A stretch of DNA of 64,000 nucleotides from Pseudomonas entomophila (GTDB lineage: Bacteria > Pseudomonadota > Gammaproteobacteria > Pseudomonadales > Pseudomonadaceae): positions 62,001 to 126,000 of the forward strand of contig NZ_JAAMQI010000003.1 of the NCBI RefSeq assembly GCF_013523165.1. Direction: 5' to 3'. Under the pieces are notes generated by a model, which saw only the letters and a program-made list of their open reading frames with translations, ran no database searches and had not been told where the DNA came from. This document shows, one piece after another, positions 8,701 to 18,200 of this stretch (positions are counted from its first letter, which is position 1; every line of letters starts with the position of its first letter). The translations under genes were made by a program, and so were the position numbers.

Positions 8701-11700
8701 GTCGACCGGCTGCGCCAGGCCGGCCTGCCCGGCAGCGTGCACCAGTTGCTCAGCCACCCGACCCTGGCCGAACTGGCCGCGCTCGAACGGCACACAGCGC
8801 CCACCGTGGAGGTACCGGCCAACCGCGTGCCGCCCGACGCCGAGCACATCACGCCGGCCATGCTCAGCCTGACCACCCTGGACCAGGCCGCCATCGACCG
8901 CATCGTCGCCACGGTGCCCGGCGGCGCGGCCAACGTGCAGGAGATCTACCCCCTGTCGCCGGTGCAGGCCGGGATCACCTACCACCACCTGCGCGCCACC
9001 CACGGCGACCCCTACCTGCTGCGCTGGCGCCTGGCGTTCGACAGCCTGGCGCGCCTGACCCGCTGGGCCACGGCGCTGCAGCAGGTCATCGACCGCCACG
9101 ACATCCTGCGCAGCGCCGTCTGCCACGAAGGTCTGGCGCAGCCGCACCAGGTGGTCTGGCGCCAGGCCCCGTTGACGGTCGAGGCCGTCGAGCTGCCTGA
9201 CATCACGGACGGCGACACGCCGCTGGCGCAGTTGCAGGCCCACGTGCAGGCCCACAGCGCCCGCCTGCCCTTGCACCAGGCGCCCCTGATGCGCCTGTCC
9301 CATGCCCAGGACCGGCTCACCGGCGAGACCGTGGCGATCCTGCTGTTCCATCACCTGATCCTCGACAACCAGGCCATGGTCCGGGTCGCCCAGGAGCTGG
9401 CGAGCCTGCTCGAGCAGCCCGACGTCGTCCTGCCTGAGCCGGTGCCGTACCGTCAGTACATCGCCCAGGTCGGGCGGGCCGATCAGGCCGCGCAGACGGC
9501 GTTCTTCGAGGCCATGCTCGGCGATGTCGACGAGCCGACCTTGCCATGCGGCCTGGCCGTGCGCGAGGACGACACCCCGCTGGACGAATGCCGCCGGCCC
9601 CTGTCGCCCGCCCTGAACCAGGCCCTGCGCGAGCAGGCCCGGCGCCAGGGCGTCAGCGTCGCCAGCCTGGTGCACCTGGCCTGGGCGCGGGTGGTCGGCG
9701 TGCTGGCCGGTCGCGACGATGTGGTCTTCGGCACCGTGCTGCTCGGGCGCATGCAGGGCGGCGATGCCCGCCAGGCCCTGGGGGTGTTCATCAACACGCT
9801 GCCGCTGCGCATCGACACCACACAGGACGCCCGTCAGGCCCTGCGCGACGTGCACGGCCGGCTCAACGCGCTGCTGGCCCACGAGGACGCGTCTCTGGCC
9901 CTGGCCCAGCGCTGCGCCGACCTGCCCAAGGGCGCCACGCTGTTCAGCGCCTTGCTCAACTACCGGCACAGCGCCGAGGCGCGCCCGCAGGACGGCGAGG
10001 GCGCCTGGGCCGGGGTGCGCGTGCTCGACGGCGAAGTGCGCAGCCATTACCCGCTGACCTTGAGCGTCGATGACCTGAACACCCACTTCGACCTTCAGGT
10101 ACTGGCCGTGCCGACGCTGGGCGCCGCGTGCGTGACCGGGTGGGTCGAGACGGCCCTGGCGCGCCTGGTCGATGCCCTGGCCCAGGCCACGCCCGGGCGC
10201 GTCGATCGAGTGTCGATCCTGGACGATGCAGCCCAGGCGCACCTGCTGCAGCGCGGCCACGCGCCGCGGGCCTACCCGCGCGGCCTGACCGTGCACGCCT
10301 TGATCGAAGCCCAGGCGGCCCAGCGACCCTCGGCCCCGGCGCTGCGCCAGGGCGACGTGTGCCTGAGCTACGCGCAGCTCAACCAGCAGGCCAACCGCCT
10401 GGCGCACACGCTGCTGGCCCACGGCGTATGCCCCGAGGACCGCGTGGCGGTCTGCCTGGGCAACACGCCGAATCGGGTGGTGGGGCTGCTCGCGGTGCTC
10501 AAGGCCGGGGCCGGCTACGTGCCGGTCGACCCCGGCTACCCGGCCGAGCGGGTGGCCTACCTGCTCAGCGACGCCGCGCCCCGGCTGGTGCTGACCGACG
10601 ACGCCACCCAGGCCCGCGTCGGCGACGGCGCGCAGCTGAACCTCGACCGTTTCGACGGCCACGGGCAGTCGGCCCAGAATCCGCGCCTGCCAGGCCTGGA
10701 CGACCGGCACCTGGCCTACGTGATCTACACCTCAGGCTCCACCGGCCAGCCCAAGGGCGTGATGGTCGAACACGCCAGCCTGGTCAACCTGGTGCACTGG
10801 CACGCCGAGGCGTTCGGCCTGCAGGCCGGCAGCCAGACCGCCAGTGTCGCCGGCTTCAGCTTCGATGCCGCGGCCTGGGAGACCTGGCCGGCGCTGTGTC
10901 AGGGCGCCGTGCTGCACCTGCCACCGCGCGGGCTGGTCAGCGAGGCGCTGGAGGACCTGCTGGCCTGGTGGCAGCGCACGCCGATCGAGGTGGGCTTCCT
11001 GCCCACCCCGGTGGCCGAGCACTGGCTGCGCGGTGCGCCGCATCACCCTACCTTGCGCACCTTGCTGATCGGCGGCGACCGCCTGCGCCAGTTCGACCGC
11101 GACCCCGGCTTTGCCGTGATCAACAACTATGGCCCGACCGAAACCACGGTGGTGGCGACCTCGGGGCGGCTGCAACCGGGCGGCGCCTTGCACATCGGCG
11201 GGCCGATCGCCAATGCACGCCTCTACGTGCTTGATGCCGGTCGCCAGCCAGTGCCGGTGGGCGTGGTCGGCGAGCTGTACATCGGCGGCGAGGGCGTGGC
11301 ACGCGGCTACCTGGGGCAACCGGCGCTGAGCGCCGAGCGCTTCCTGGACGATCCGTTCGTGGCCGGGCCTGACGCCGCGGGGCAGGGCGCACGGATGTAC
11401 CGCAGCGGCGATCGGGTGCGCTGGCGTGAAGACGGCGCCCTGGACTACCTGGGGCGGGTCGATGCCCAGGTCAAGCTGCGCGGCATGCGCATCGAACCGG
11501 GCGAGATCGAGGCGGCGCTGCTGGCCCAGCCAGGCGTCGAAAGCGCCGTGGTGCTGGTCCGCGACGGGCGCCTGCTGGCCTGGTTCACCGGCGACGCGGC
11601 CGTCACGCCCGCGGCCCTGCGTGACGGCCTGCAACACTGCCTGCCAGGCCACATGGTGCCGTCGGCGTTCACTGCCCTGGCCGCGCTGCCGTTGACCCGC

Positions 11701-14700
11701 AACGGCAAGCTCGACCCGGCGGCCTTGCCCGAACCGACCTCCGACAGCCTCGTGGGGCAAGGCTTCGAAGCACCGCACGGCGCACTGGAAATGGCCATCG
11801 CCGCAGTCTGGGCCGAGGTCCTGGGCCTGGCCCGGGTCGGCCGACACGACGACTTCTTCGAACTGGGCGGCCACTCGCTGCTGGCCGTGAGCCTGGTCGA
11901 GCGCTTGCGCGAACGCGGTCTGGGCATCGACGTGCGCGTGCTGCTGGCGCGCCCTACCGTGGCCGCGCTGGCCAGTGGCATGGGCCCGGGCGACACGCGC
12001 ATCACGCCGCCGAACCGTGTGCCAGACGGCTGCACGCACATCACCCCGGCACTGTTGGCCCTGGCCGACCTGGACCAGGCGAGCATCGACCGCATCGTCG
12101 CCCAGGTGCCGGGCGGCGCGGCCAACGTGCAGGAGATCTACCCGCTGGCGCCCTTGCAACAGGGCATTCTGTACCATCACTTCAGCACCCCCGAACACGA
12201 TCCCTACCTGCTGCACCTGCCACTGCGCTTCGACAGCCTGGCGCGCCTGCAGCAGGTGGCCGCCGTCCTGCAGCGCAGCGTCACCCGCCATGACAGCCTG
12301 CGCACGGCGATCGTCTGGGCCGGCCTGGAAACGGCGCACCAAGTGGTGCTGCGCCAGGCGGCCCTGCGGGTCGAGCAGGTGCCGGTCGCACTGTTGGGCG
12401 AAGCCCATGCCCGCCGCCCGATGGCCCTCGACCAGGCCCCGCTGATCGAACTGTGGCACGCAGCGCCCGACGCCGAAGGCACGGTGCAGGCGATCCTGCG
12501 CTTTCACCACGTGGTGCTCGATGCCCTGGCCCTGGACGTGCTGCGCGAGGAGTGGCTCGATGATCTGGCCGGGCAGGGGACGCCGCACGCCCCAGCGGTG
12601 CCCTACCGCAACTACGTGGACCAGGCCTGTCAGGGGGCGGCCCAGGCCGACCACGAGGCGTTCTTCCGCGCGCAACTGGGCGACATCGACACGCCGACCC
12701 TGGCCTTCGACACCCCAGGCGTCGTCGCCGGGCCGGCCGAACAGGCCCGGCGCGCGCTGCCCCAGGCTCTGGTCGAGCGGCTGCGTCGCCAGGCCCAGGC
12801 CTGCGCTGTCAGCCTGGCCAGCCTGTTCCACCTGGCCTGGGCGCGGGTGCTGGGCGTGGCCTGCGACAGCGAGCGCGTGGTGTTCGGCACCGTGCTGCTC
12901 GGTCGCCTGCAAGGCGGGCAGGGCGCCGACTGTGGCATCGGCATGTTCATCAATACCCTGCCGCTGCGGGTCGAGCTGGGCGAACGCAGCGTGCACCAGG
13001 CGCTGCGCGACACCCATGCCCGCCTGCTGGCCTTGCTCGCCCACGAACAGGCACCCCTGGCCCTGGCGCAACGCTGGAGTGGCGTCCCGGCGCCGTTGCC
13101 GCTGTTCAACGCCATGCTCAACTACCGTCATGCGGCCGGACAGGCCCGGCAGGACACCCGTCAGGCTGCCTGGGAGGGCATCGACTTCGACCCGATCCAG
13201 GCGCCGGGCACCTACGCCCTCACATTGGACGTGGACGACTTCGGCAGCGCCGTGCACCTGGGCGCCAGCGCGCCTGGTTCGGTGGGCGCCGCACGCCTGG
13301 CCGGGCTGGTCGAGCAGGCCCTGGCGAGCCTCTCCGAGGCCTTGGATGCGGACCCCGAACGCCCCGTGCAACAGGTCGCGGTGCTGGACGAGGCGACCCG
13401 GCACCGGATGCTGGCGACGGCCAACGACACCGCGCAGGACCACGACCTGACGCAGACCGTGCCAGCACTGTTTGCCGACCAGGTCCGGCGTCGGCCAGAG
13501 GCCATCGCGCTGTACGCCGACGGTGTCGCGCTGCGTTATCGCGACCTGGAGGCCCAGGCCAACGCCGTGGCCCATCACCTGCTGGCGCACGGCCTGGGCC
13601 GCGACGACCGCGTGGCCCTGTGCGTCGAGCGCGGCCCGGCGATGGTGGTCGGGCTGCTGGCGATTCTCAAGGCCGGTGGCGCCTATGTGCCGCTCGACCC
13701 GAGCTACCCGGCCGAGCGCCTGCGTACGCTGCTCGACAGCAGCACCCCGCGCGCAGTGCTGGTGCACGGCGCGACCCGCGGTCGCCTGGCGCTGGCCGGG
13801 CAGGTCGTGATCGACCTGGATGCCCTTGAGCACCTGCCGACGCAGGCCGAGGCGCCAGTGTGCCGGCCGAGCGCCCATGACCTGGCCTACGTGATCCACA
13901 CCTCCGGCTCCACCGGCGTGCCCAAGGGCGTGATGGTCGAGCACCGTCAGGTGGTCAACCTGGTGCAGTGGGCCCGGCGCGTCTGGCCCGAGACGCCCGA
14001 GCGCGTGGTCCTGCACAAGACCGCGATCAGCTTCGATGCCTCGGTCTGGGAGCTGCTCTGGCCGTTGTGCAGCGGCGTCCCACTGGTGCTGGCGCGCCCC
14101 GACGGGCAGCGCGACCCGGCCTACCTGACCGCGCTGATCCGTCAGCACCAGGTCAGCGTGGTGCAGTTCGTGCCGGCCTTGCTGGCGCAGTTCCTCGATG
14201 ACGACGGTTGCCTGGCCTGCACCAGCCTGGTGGACATCGTCTGCGGCGGCGGCGAGCTGACCGCGGCCCTGGCCGCCCAGGTGCGCCAGCGCATGCCGTG
14301 GGCGCGCCTGCACAACGTCTACGGGCCGACCGAGACCACCGTCGATTGCAGCCTGTTCACCTTGCACCCCGAGCAGCCGGTGCCGGCCACCGCGCTGCCG
14401 ATCGGCCAGCCGATCGACAATACCCGGCTCTACGTGCTCGACGCCCAGCTGCAACCGGTCCCCGAGGGCGTGCCGGGTCAGCTGTACATCGGCGGCGCGG
14501 GGGTGACCCGCGGTTACCTCAACCGCCCCGACGAGCAGGCCCAGCGCTTCATCGACAGCCCCTTCGCCCCTGGCGAGCGGCTGTATGCCAGCGGCGACCG
14601 GGTCCAGCGGCGCCTCGACGGCGAGCTGATGTTCCTCGGACGCAACGACGACCAGCTCAAGCTCAATGGCCTGCGGGTCGAGCCGGGCGACATCGAGCAC

Positions 14701-15204
14701 AGCCTGCTGCGCGTGCCGGGCATCGAACAGGCGGTGGTGCTGGCACGGGCCGACGCCCTGGGCGCCCAGCGCCTGGTGGCCTGGTACAGCGGCACCGTGC
14801 ACACCGCAGCGGCCCTGCGCGCCGCCTTGCTCGAGCAGTTGCCGGACTACCTGGTGCCGGCGCTGTTCATGCACCTGACCCATTGGCCGCTGAGCCCCAA
14901 CGGCAAGCTCGACCGCCGCGCCTTGCCGACGCCGGACGCTCACGCCTTGCCAGGCCGGGCCTTCGAGGCACCGAGCGGCGAGGTCGAGGTCCTGCTGGCG
15001 CAGGTCTGGGCCGAGCTGCTGGGCGTCGAGCAGGTCGGCCGACACGACAATTTCTTCGAACTGGGCGGCCATTCGCTGCTGGCGGTGAACCTCATCGCCC
15101 GGCTTCGCCAGGAAGGCCTGGAAGCCGACGTCCGCGCCCTGTTCGAGCACCCCACGCTGGCGGGTTATGCCGCCATCACAGAGAGCATGGAGATCATCCT
15201 GTGA
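5704..15204 (+). CDS. cifA: Lipopeptide NRPS 1: three modules (Cstart-A-T, C/E-A-T, C/E-A-T), predicted Leu-Leu-Gln
   Basis: A 3166-residue synthetase that starts a lipopeptide. The N-terminal condensation domain (HHLILDGWG, His142-143) has no carrier before it, so it is a lipo-initiation C domain taking a fatty acyl group. Carrier serines are at residues 993, 2058 and 3124 (GGHSLL). The C domains of modules 2 and 3 carry the extra N-terminal His motif of dual condensation/epimerisation domains (YHHLRATHGD near 1094). My pocket reading is D-A-W-F-L-G-N-V-V for A1 and A2 (the Leu code) and D-A-W-Q-V-G-V-V-D for A3 (Gln/Glu type). There is no thioesterase. The stop overlaps the next synthetase start by 4 bp. 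Module number and order match CifA/SyfA of cichofactin/syringafactin. Substrate calls are inferences from motif alignment by eye. Confidence 0.93.
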   Translation: MSVTEVLPLTAAQRDIWLDQIGHGDSPLYTIGGYVDLQGPLRPELLEQALTHLLRAHDALRTVLVPAAPGSDTTVPGQRFVADLPLDLPLYDLSQASDPVAAAQAQVRAALQHHHALDGGPLLHFSLVRLAADRHWLITHAHHLILDGWGFGQMLKALGEHYTALTQNLPLPGAAASYAAFVADDQRYQASERYLRDKAYWLDKYRHLPAPLLAPRRQLRRASDPSPAGNCMQVFPAELHARMQRFAEIQGASAFHVLLAALHLYVCRVWQRQEWVVGVPMLNRSGHFKSTLGHFAQVSAVHLATPDDLTFEALVRRVRDTLRRDLRHQRFPLSDLNRHLGLAREERAQLFEVSVSYEQDNHQYAYGQAQADTVKVSNGHEATPLAIHVRSNRQTDSAWLHLVHHRGWLDDDEAQALAARLLQTLDQGLAAPDTRLSQFELLTPAEQRQLDHWNRSELPAAGSRQVHRRIERQAQLRPQQVAAVHGEAQLTYAELDQRASALADHLRGQGAGPEQRVAVLLERGLDLMVGLLAIFKAGAAYVPIDPALPGERIAYLLEDSAPCLLLSLSSLRARRPDGPLPVLELDALPPLGAEDGLPPVSTPSEADLAYVIYTSGSTGLPKGVMIEQRMLANLVDWHLQAFDLGPGHHTSCLAGLSFDAMAWEVWPALCAGATLHLAPAQPQGENIDALLRWWRAQPLDVSFLPTPVAEYAFGLADDHPTLRVLLIGGDRLRQLPSPRRYRVINNYGPTETTVVASSGQVSADRVLHIGAPVANTQLHVLDAQGRRLPIGAVGELYIGGVGVARGYLGRPDLTAERFVADPFSDRPEARLYRSGDLVRWLPDGTLEYLGRNDDQVKVRGMRIELGEIEAALTAQPGLQDAVVLVRDERLLAWYTTAEGVSPDPQALRQALRQRLPAHMVPVAFTALAHWPLTANGKLDRRALPAPDPTQMSGQAHEPPQGPLEVAMAALWCDVLQVPKVGRHDNFFELGGHSLLAVTLVDRLRQAGLPGSVHQLLSHPTLAELAALERHTAPTVEVPANRVPPDAEHITPAMLSLTTLDQAAIDRIVATVPGGAANVQEIYPLSPVQAGITYHHLRATHGDPYLLRWRLAFDSLARLTRWATALQQVIDRHDILRSAVCHEGLAQPHQVVWRQAPLTVEAVELPDITDGDTPLAQLQAHVQAHSARLPLHQAPLMRLSHAQDRLTGETVAILLFHHLILDNQAMVRVAQELASLLEQPDVVLPEPVPYRQYIAQVGRADQAAQTAFFEAMLGDVDEPTLPCGLAVREDDTPLDECRRPLSPALNQALREQARRQGVSVASLVHLAWARVVGVLAGRDDVVFGTVLLGRMQGGDARQALGVFINTLPLRIDTTQDARQALRDVHGRLNALLAHEDASLALAQRCADLPKGATLFSALLNYRHSAEARPQDGEGAWAGVRVLDGEVRSHYPLTLSVDDLNTHFDLQVLAVPTLGAACVTGWVETALARLVDALAQATPGRVDRVSILDDAAQAHLLQRGHAPRAYPRGLTVHALIEAQAAQRPSAPALRQGDVCLSYAQLNQQANRLAHTLLAHGVCPEDRVAVCLGNTPNRVVGLLAVLKAGAGYVPVDPGYPAERVAYLLSDAAPRLVLTDDATQARVGDGAQLNLDRFDGHGQSAQNPRLPGLDDRHLAYVIYTSGSTGQPKGVMVEHASLVNLVHWHAEAFGLQAGSQTASVAGFSFDAAAWETWPALCQGAVLHLPPRGLVSEALEDLLAWWQRTPIEVGFLPTPVAEHWLRGAPHHPTLRTLLIGGDRLRQFDRDPGFAVINNYGPTETTVVATSGRLQPGGALHIGGPIANARLYVLDAGRQPVPVGVVGELYIGGEGVARGYLGQPALSAERFLDDPFVAGPDAAGQGARMYRSGDRVRWREDGALDYLGRVDAQVKLRGMRIEPGEIEAALLAQPGVESAVVLVRDGRLLAWFTGDAAVTPAALRDGLQHCLPGHMVPSAFTALAALPLTRNGKLDPAALPEPTSDSLVGQGFEAPHGALEMAIAAVWAEVLGLARVGRHDDFFELGGHSLLAVSLVERLRERGLGIDVRVLLARPTVAALASGMGPGDTRITPPNRVPDGCTHITPALLALADLDQASIDRIVAQVPGGAANVQEIYPLAPLQQGILYHHFSTPEHDPYLLHLPLRFDSLARLQQVAAVLQRSVTRHDSLRTAIVWAGLETAHQVVLRQAALRVEQVPVALLGEAHARRPMALDQAPLIELWHAAPDAEGTVQAILRFHHVVLDALALDVLREEWLDDLAGQGTPHAPAVPYRNYVDQACQGAAQADHEAFFRAQLGDIDTPTLAFDTPGVVAGPAEQARRALPQALVERLRRQAQACAVSLASLFHLAWARVLGVACDSERVVFGTVLLGRLQGGQGADCGIGMFINTLPLRVELGERSVHQALRDTHARLLALLAHEQAPLALAQRWSGVPAPLPLFNAMLNYRHAAGQARQDTRQAAWEGIDFDPIQAPGTYALTLDVDDFGSAVHLGASAPGSVGAARLAGLVEQALASLSEALDADPERPVQQVAVLDEATRHRMLATANDTAQDHDLTQTVPALFADQVRRRPEAIALYADGVALRYRDLEAQANAVAHHLLAHGLGRDDRVALCVERGPAMVVGLLAILKAGGAYVPLDPSYPAERLRTLLDSSTPRAVLVHGATRGRLALAGQVVIDLDALEHLPTQAEAPVCRPSAHDLAYVIHTSGSTGVPKGVMVEHRQVVNLVQWARRVWPETPERVVLHKTAISFDASVWELLWPLCSGVPLVLARPDGQRDPAYLTALIRQHQVSVVQFVPALLAQFLDDDGCLACTSLVDIVCGGGELTAALAAQVRQRMPWARLHNVYGPTETTVDCSLFTLHPEQPVPATALPIGQPIDNTRLYVLDAQLQPVPEGVPGQLYIGGAGVTRGYLNRPDEQAQRFIDSPFAPGERLYASGDRVQRRLDGELMFLGRNDDQLKLNGLRVEPGDIEHSLLRVPGIEQAVVLARADALGAQRLVAWYSGTVHTAAALRAALLEQLPDYLVPALFMHLTHWPLSPNGKLDRRALPTPDAHALPGRAFEAPSGEVEVLLAQVWAELLGVEQVGRHDNFFELGGHSLLAVNLIARLRQEGLEADVRALFEHPTLAGYAAITESMEIIL

Positions 15205-18200
15205 GCATCGATCAATTACTGGCCACCCTGACGGCCAACGCCATCCACCTCAGCCTCAAGGACGGCCAACTGGTAGTCAAGGGCAACCGCCAGGCCCTGC
15301 AGGAACAGGGGCTGGTCGAGCAGCTGCGCCAGCACAAGCCGGCACTGATCGCCTTGCTCGAGGCCGGCCAGCTGGGCAGCCCCACGCCGCAGCAGACGCC
15401 GGTCAACGCCATCCCTGCCGATTGCACGCGCATCACCCCGGCCATGCTCGACCTGGTCGCCCTGACACCGGGCGGCCAGGTGCCGGACCAGGCTGCCCTC
15501 GACCACCTGCTGCGCGACATCCCCGGCGGGCACGCCAACGTCCAGGACATCTACCCCCTGGCCCCGTTGCAGGCCGGCATCCTCTACCACCACGCCAGCG
15601 CCGGCGAGGCCGACCCGTACCTGATGCAGGTGCGTTTCGCCTTCGCCGACGCCGCGCGTCTGGAGGCCTTCATCGGGGCGTTGCGCCATGTCGTCGCCCG
15701 GCACGACATCCTGCGCACCTCGGTGCACTGGCAGGGCCTCGAGACCCCGTTGCAGGTGGTCTGGCGCACGGCCGAACTGAGCGTGACGCGTGACGCCACC
15801 GCGCTGCCGACCCGGCTGCCCCTCGACCAGGCGCCCCTGCTGCGCCTGGTCTGCCACCCGGCAGGCGCCGACGGCGCGGTGCAGGCCACCCTGCTGTTCC
15901 ACCACATCGCCATGGACCACAGCGCCCTGGAGGTGATCCGCCAGGAGGTCCAGGCCTGCCTGAGCGGGCAGGCCGAGCGGCTCGGCCCCCCGGTGCCGTT
16001 TCGCAGCTACGTGGCCCAGGCCGTGCTCGGGCTGGGCGAGGCAGCCCACGAGGCGTTCTTCCGCGACATGCTCGGTGACGTGGAACGCCCGACCCTGGCC
16101 TACGCACGCCAGCGCCTGGACGACGACGAGGCGATCCTCGAACACAGCCAGCCGATGGACGCTGCGCTGGCGCAGGGGCTACGGACCCAGGCGCGCCGCC
16201 TGGGCATCAGCGTCGCCAGCCTGTTCCACCTGGGCTGGGCGCGGGTGCTGGCGAGCCTGGCCGGGGGCGAGCAGGTGGTCTTCGGCACCGTGCTGATGGG
16301 TCGGCTGCTGGGCGCCGAGGCGACCGAGCGGGCCTTGGGCATCTTCATCAACACCTTGCCGCTGCGCCTGGACATCGACCAGCGGCCGGTGCTCGACGCG
16401 GTGCGCGCCACCCAGGCACGCCTGGCCGCGCTGATGCGCCACGAGCATGCGCCGCTGGCCCTGGCCCAGCGTTGCAGTGGCGTGGCACCGCCCATGCCGC
16501 TGTTCAACAGCCTGCTCAACTACCGTCACAGTGCGCCGCCGGTCGAAGGTGCCAGCACCTGGGACGGTATCCAGGTCCTGCTGGCCGAGGAGCGCAGCAA
16601 CTACCCGCTGGTGATGAGCGTGGACGACCTGGGCGAGGGCTTTGCCCTGACCGCGCAGGCCGCGCCCGGCATCGAGGCGGCACGCCTGTGCGGTTACCTG
16701 GCCCAGGCCATGGCGCAGATGCTCGACGCACTGGCCCAGGCCCCGCACACCCCCGTCGACCAGCTCGACGTGCTGCCGGCCCACGAGCGCGACCGGCTGC
16801 TGGGCGCGCTGGCCGGGCCGACCCCACGGCCAGCACCTGCCCGCCTGCTGCACGCACGCATCGCCCAGTGGGCCCAGGCCACTCCCGAGGCGACCGCGGT
16901 ACGCGTCGGCGAGGCACAGCTGAGCTACGCCGACCTCGACGCCCAGGCCAACGCCCTGGCCCACCGGCTGATCGAATGCGGCGCAGGCCCCGACCAGCGC
17001 ATCGCCGTGCTGGCGCGACGCGGCCTGGATACCGTGGTGGCGCTGCTGGCCGTGCTCAAGGCCGGCGCCGCCTACGTGCCCATCGACCCCGCCCACCCGG
17101 ACGAGCGCATCGCCTACCTGCTGCACGACAGCGCGCCGGTGCTGGTGCTCACCCAGCAGCGCTTGCAGGCGCGCCTGACCGACACGGCAGTGCCGGTGCT
17201 GCTGATCGACCGCACCGAAACGCCTGCCCGTGCCGAGGCGCCTGAGGTGCCGGGCCTGACCCCGGACCACCTGGCCTACGTCATCTACACCTCCGGTTCC
17301 ACCGGCCAGCCCAAGGGGGTGATGGTCGAGCACCGCACCTTCGACAACCTGGTGAACTGGCACTGCCAGGCCTTCGCCGTGGAAGCCGGCGGCCACACCG
17401 CCAGCGTCGCCGGCTTCGGCTTCGACGCCATGGCCTGGGAGGTATGGACGGCGCTGTGCGCCGGGGCGGTGCTGCACCTGCCGCCGGACAGCGTGGACAA
17501 CCAGCAGGTCGATGCCTTGCTCGACTGGTGGCTGGCCCAGCCGCTGGAGGTCGCCTTCCTGCCCACGCCGGTGGCCGAACATGCCTTCGGCCGCGGCCTG
17601 CGCCATCCGACCTTGCGCACCTTGCTGATCGGCGGCGACCGCCTGCGCCGCTTCGACCAGGACCCAGGCTTCGCGGTGATCAACAACTACGGCCCGACCG
17701 AGACCACGGTGGTGGCCACCTCCGGCCCGGTGATCCCTGGCCAGGGCCTGGACATCGGCCGGCCGATCGGCCACACCCGCGTCTACCTGCTCGACGCCGC
17801 GCTGCGGCCGGTGCCGCTGGGCGTGGCGGGCGAGCTGCACGTGGGCGGTGCCGGTGTCGCGCGCGGCTACCTCAATCAGCCGGCGCTGAGCGCCGAACGC
17901 TTCCCGCAGGACCCGTTCAGCACGGTGCCGGGGGCGCGCTTGTACCGCACGGGCGACCTGGCGCGCTGGAACCCCGATGGCACCCTGGCGTACCTGGGGC
18001 GCAACGACGACCAAGTGAAGATCCGCGGCGTGCGCATCGAACTGGGTGAAGTCGAAAGCCAGGTGGCGCGGCTGCCCGAGATCGAGCAGGCCCTGGTGCT
18101 GGCCCTGGAGGACAGCCCCGGCCAGGCCCGCCTGGTGGCCTACTATTCGCTGCGCGACGGCGCGACGGCCACCCCTGACAGCCTGCGCGTGGCCTTGGCC

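Noticed and set aside
14208..15200. 5' extension of the NRPS 2 reading frame into NRPS 1
   Set aside because: The region is coding for NRPS 1 in another frame. The extension is Arg/Pro-rich without domains, while the GTG at 15201 has a ribosome site and begins a docking domain.
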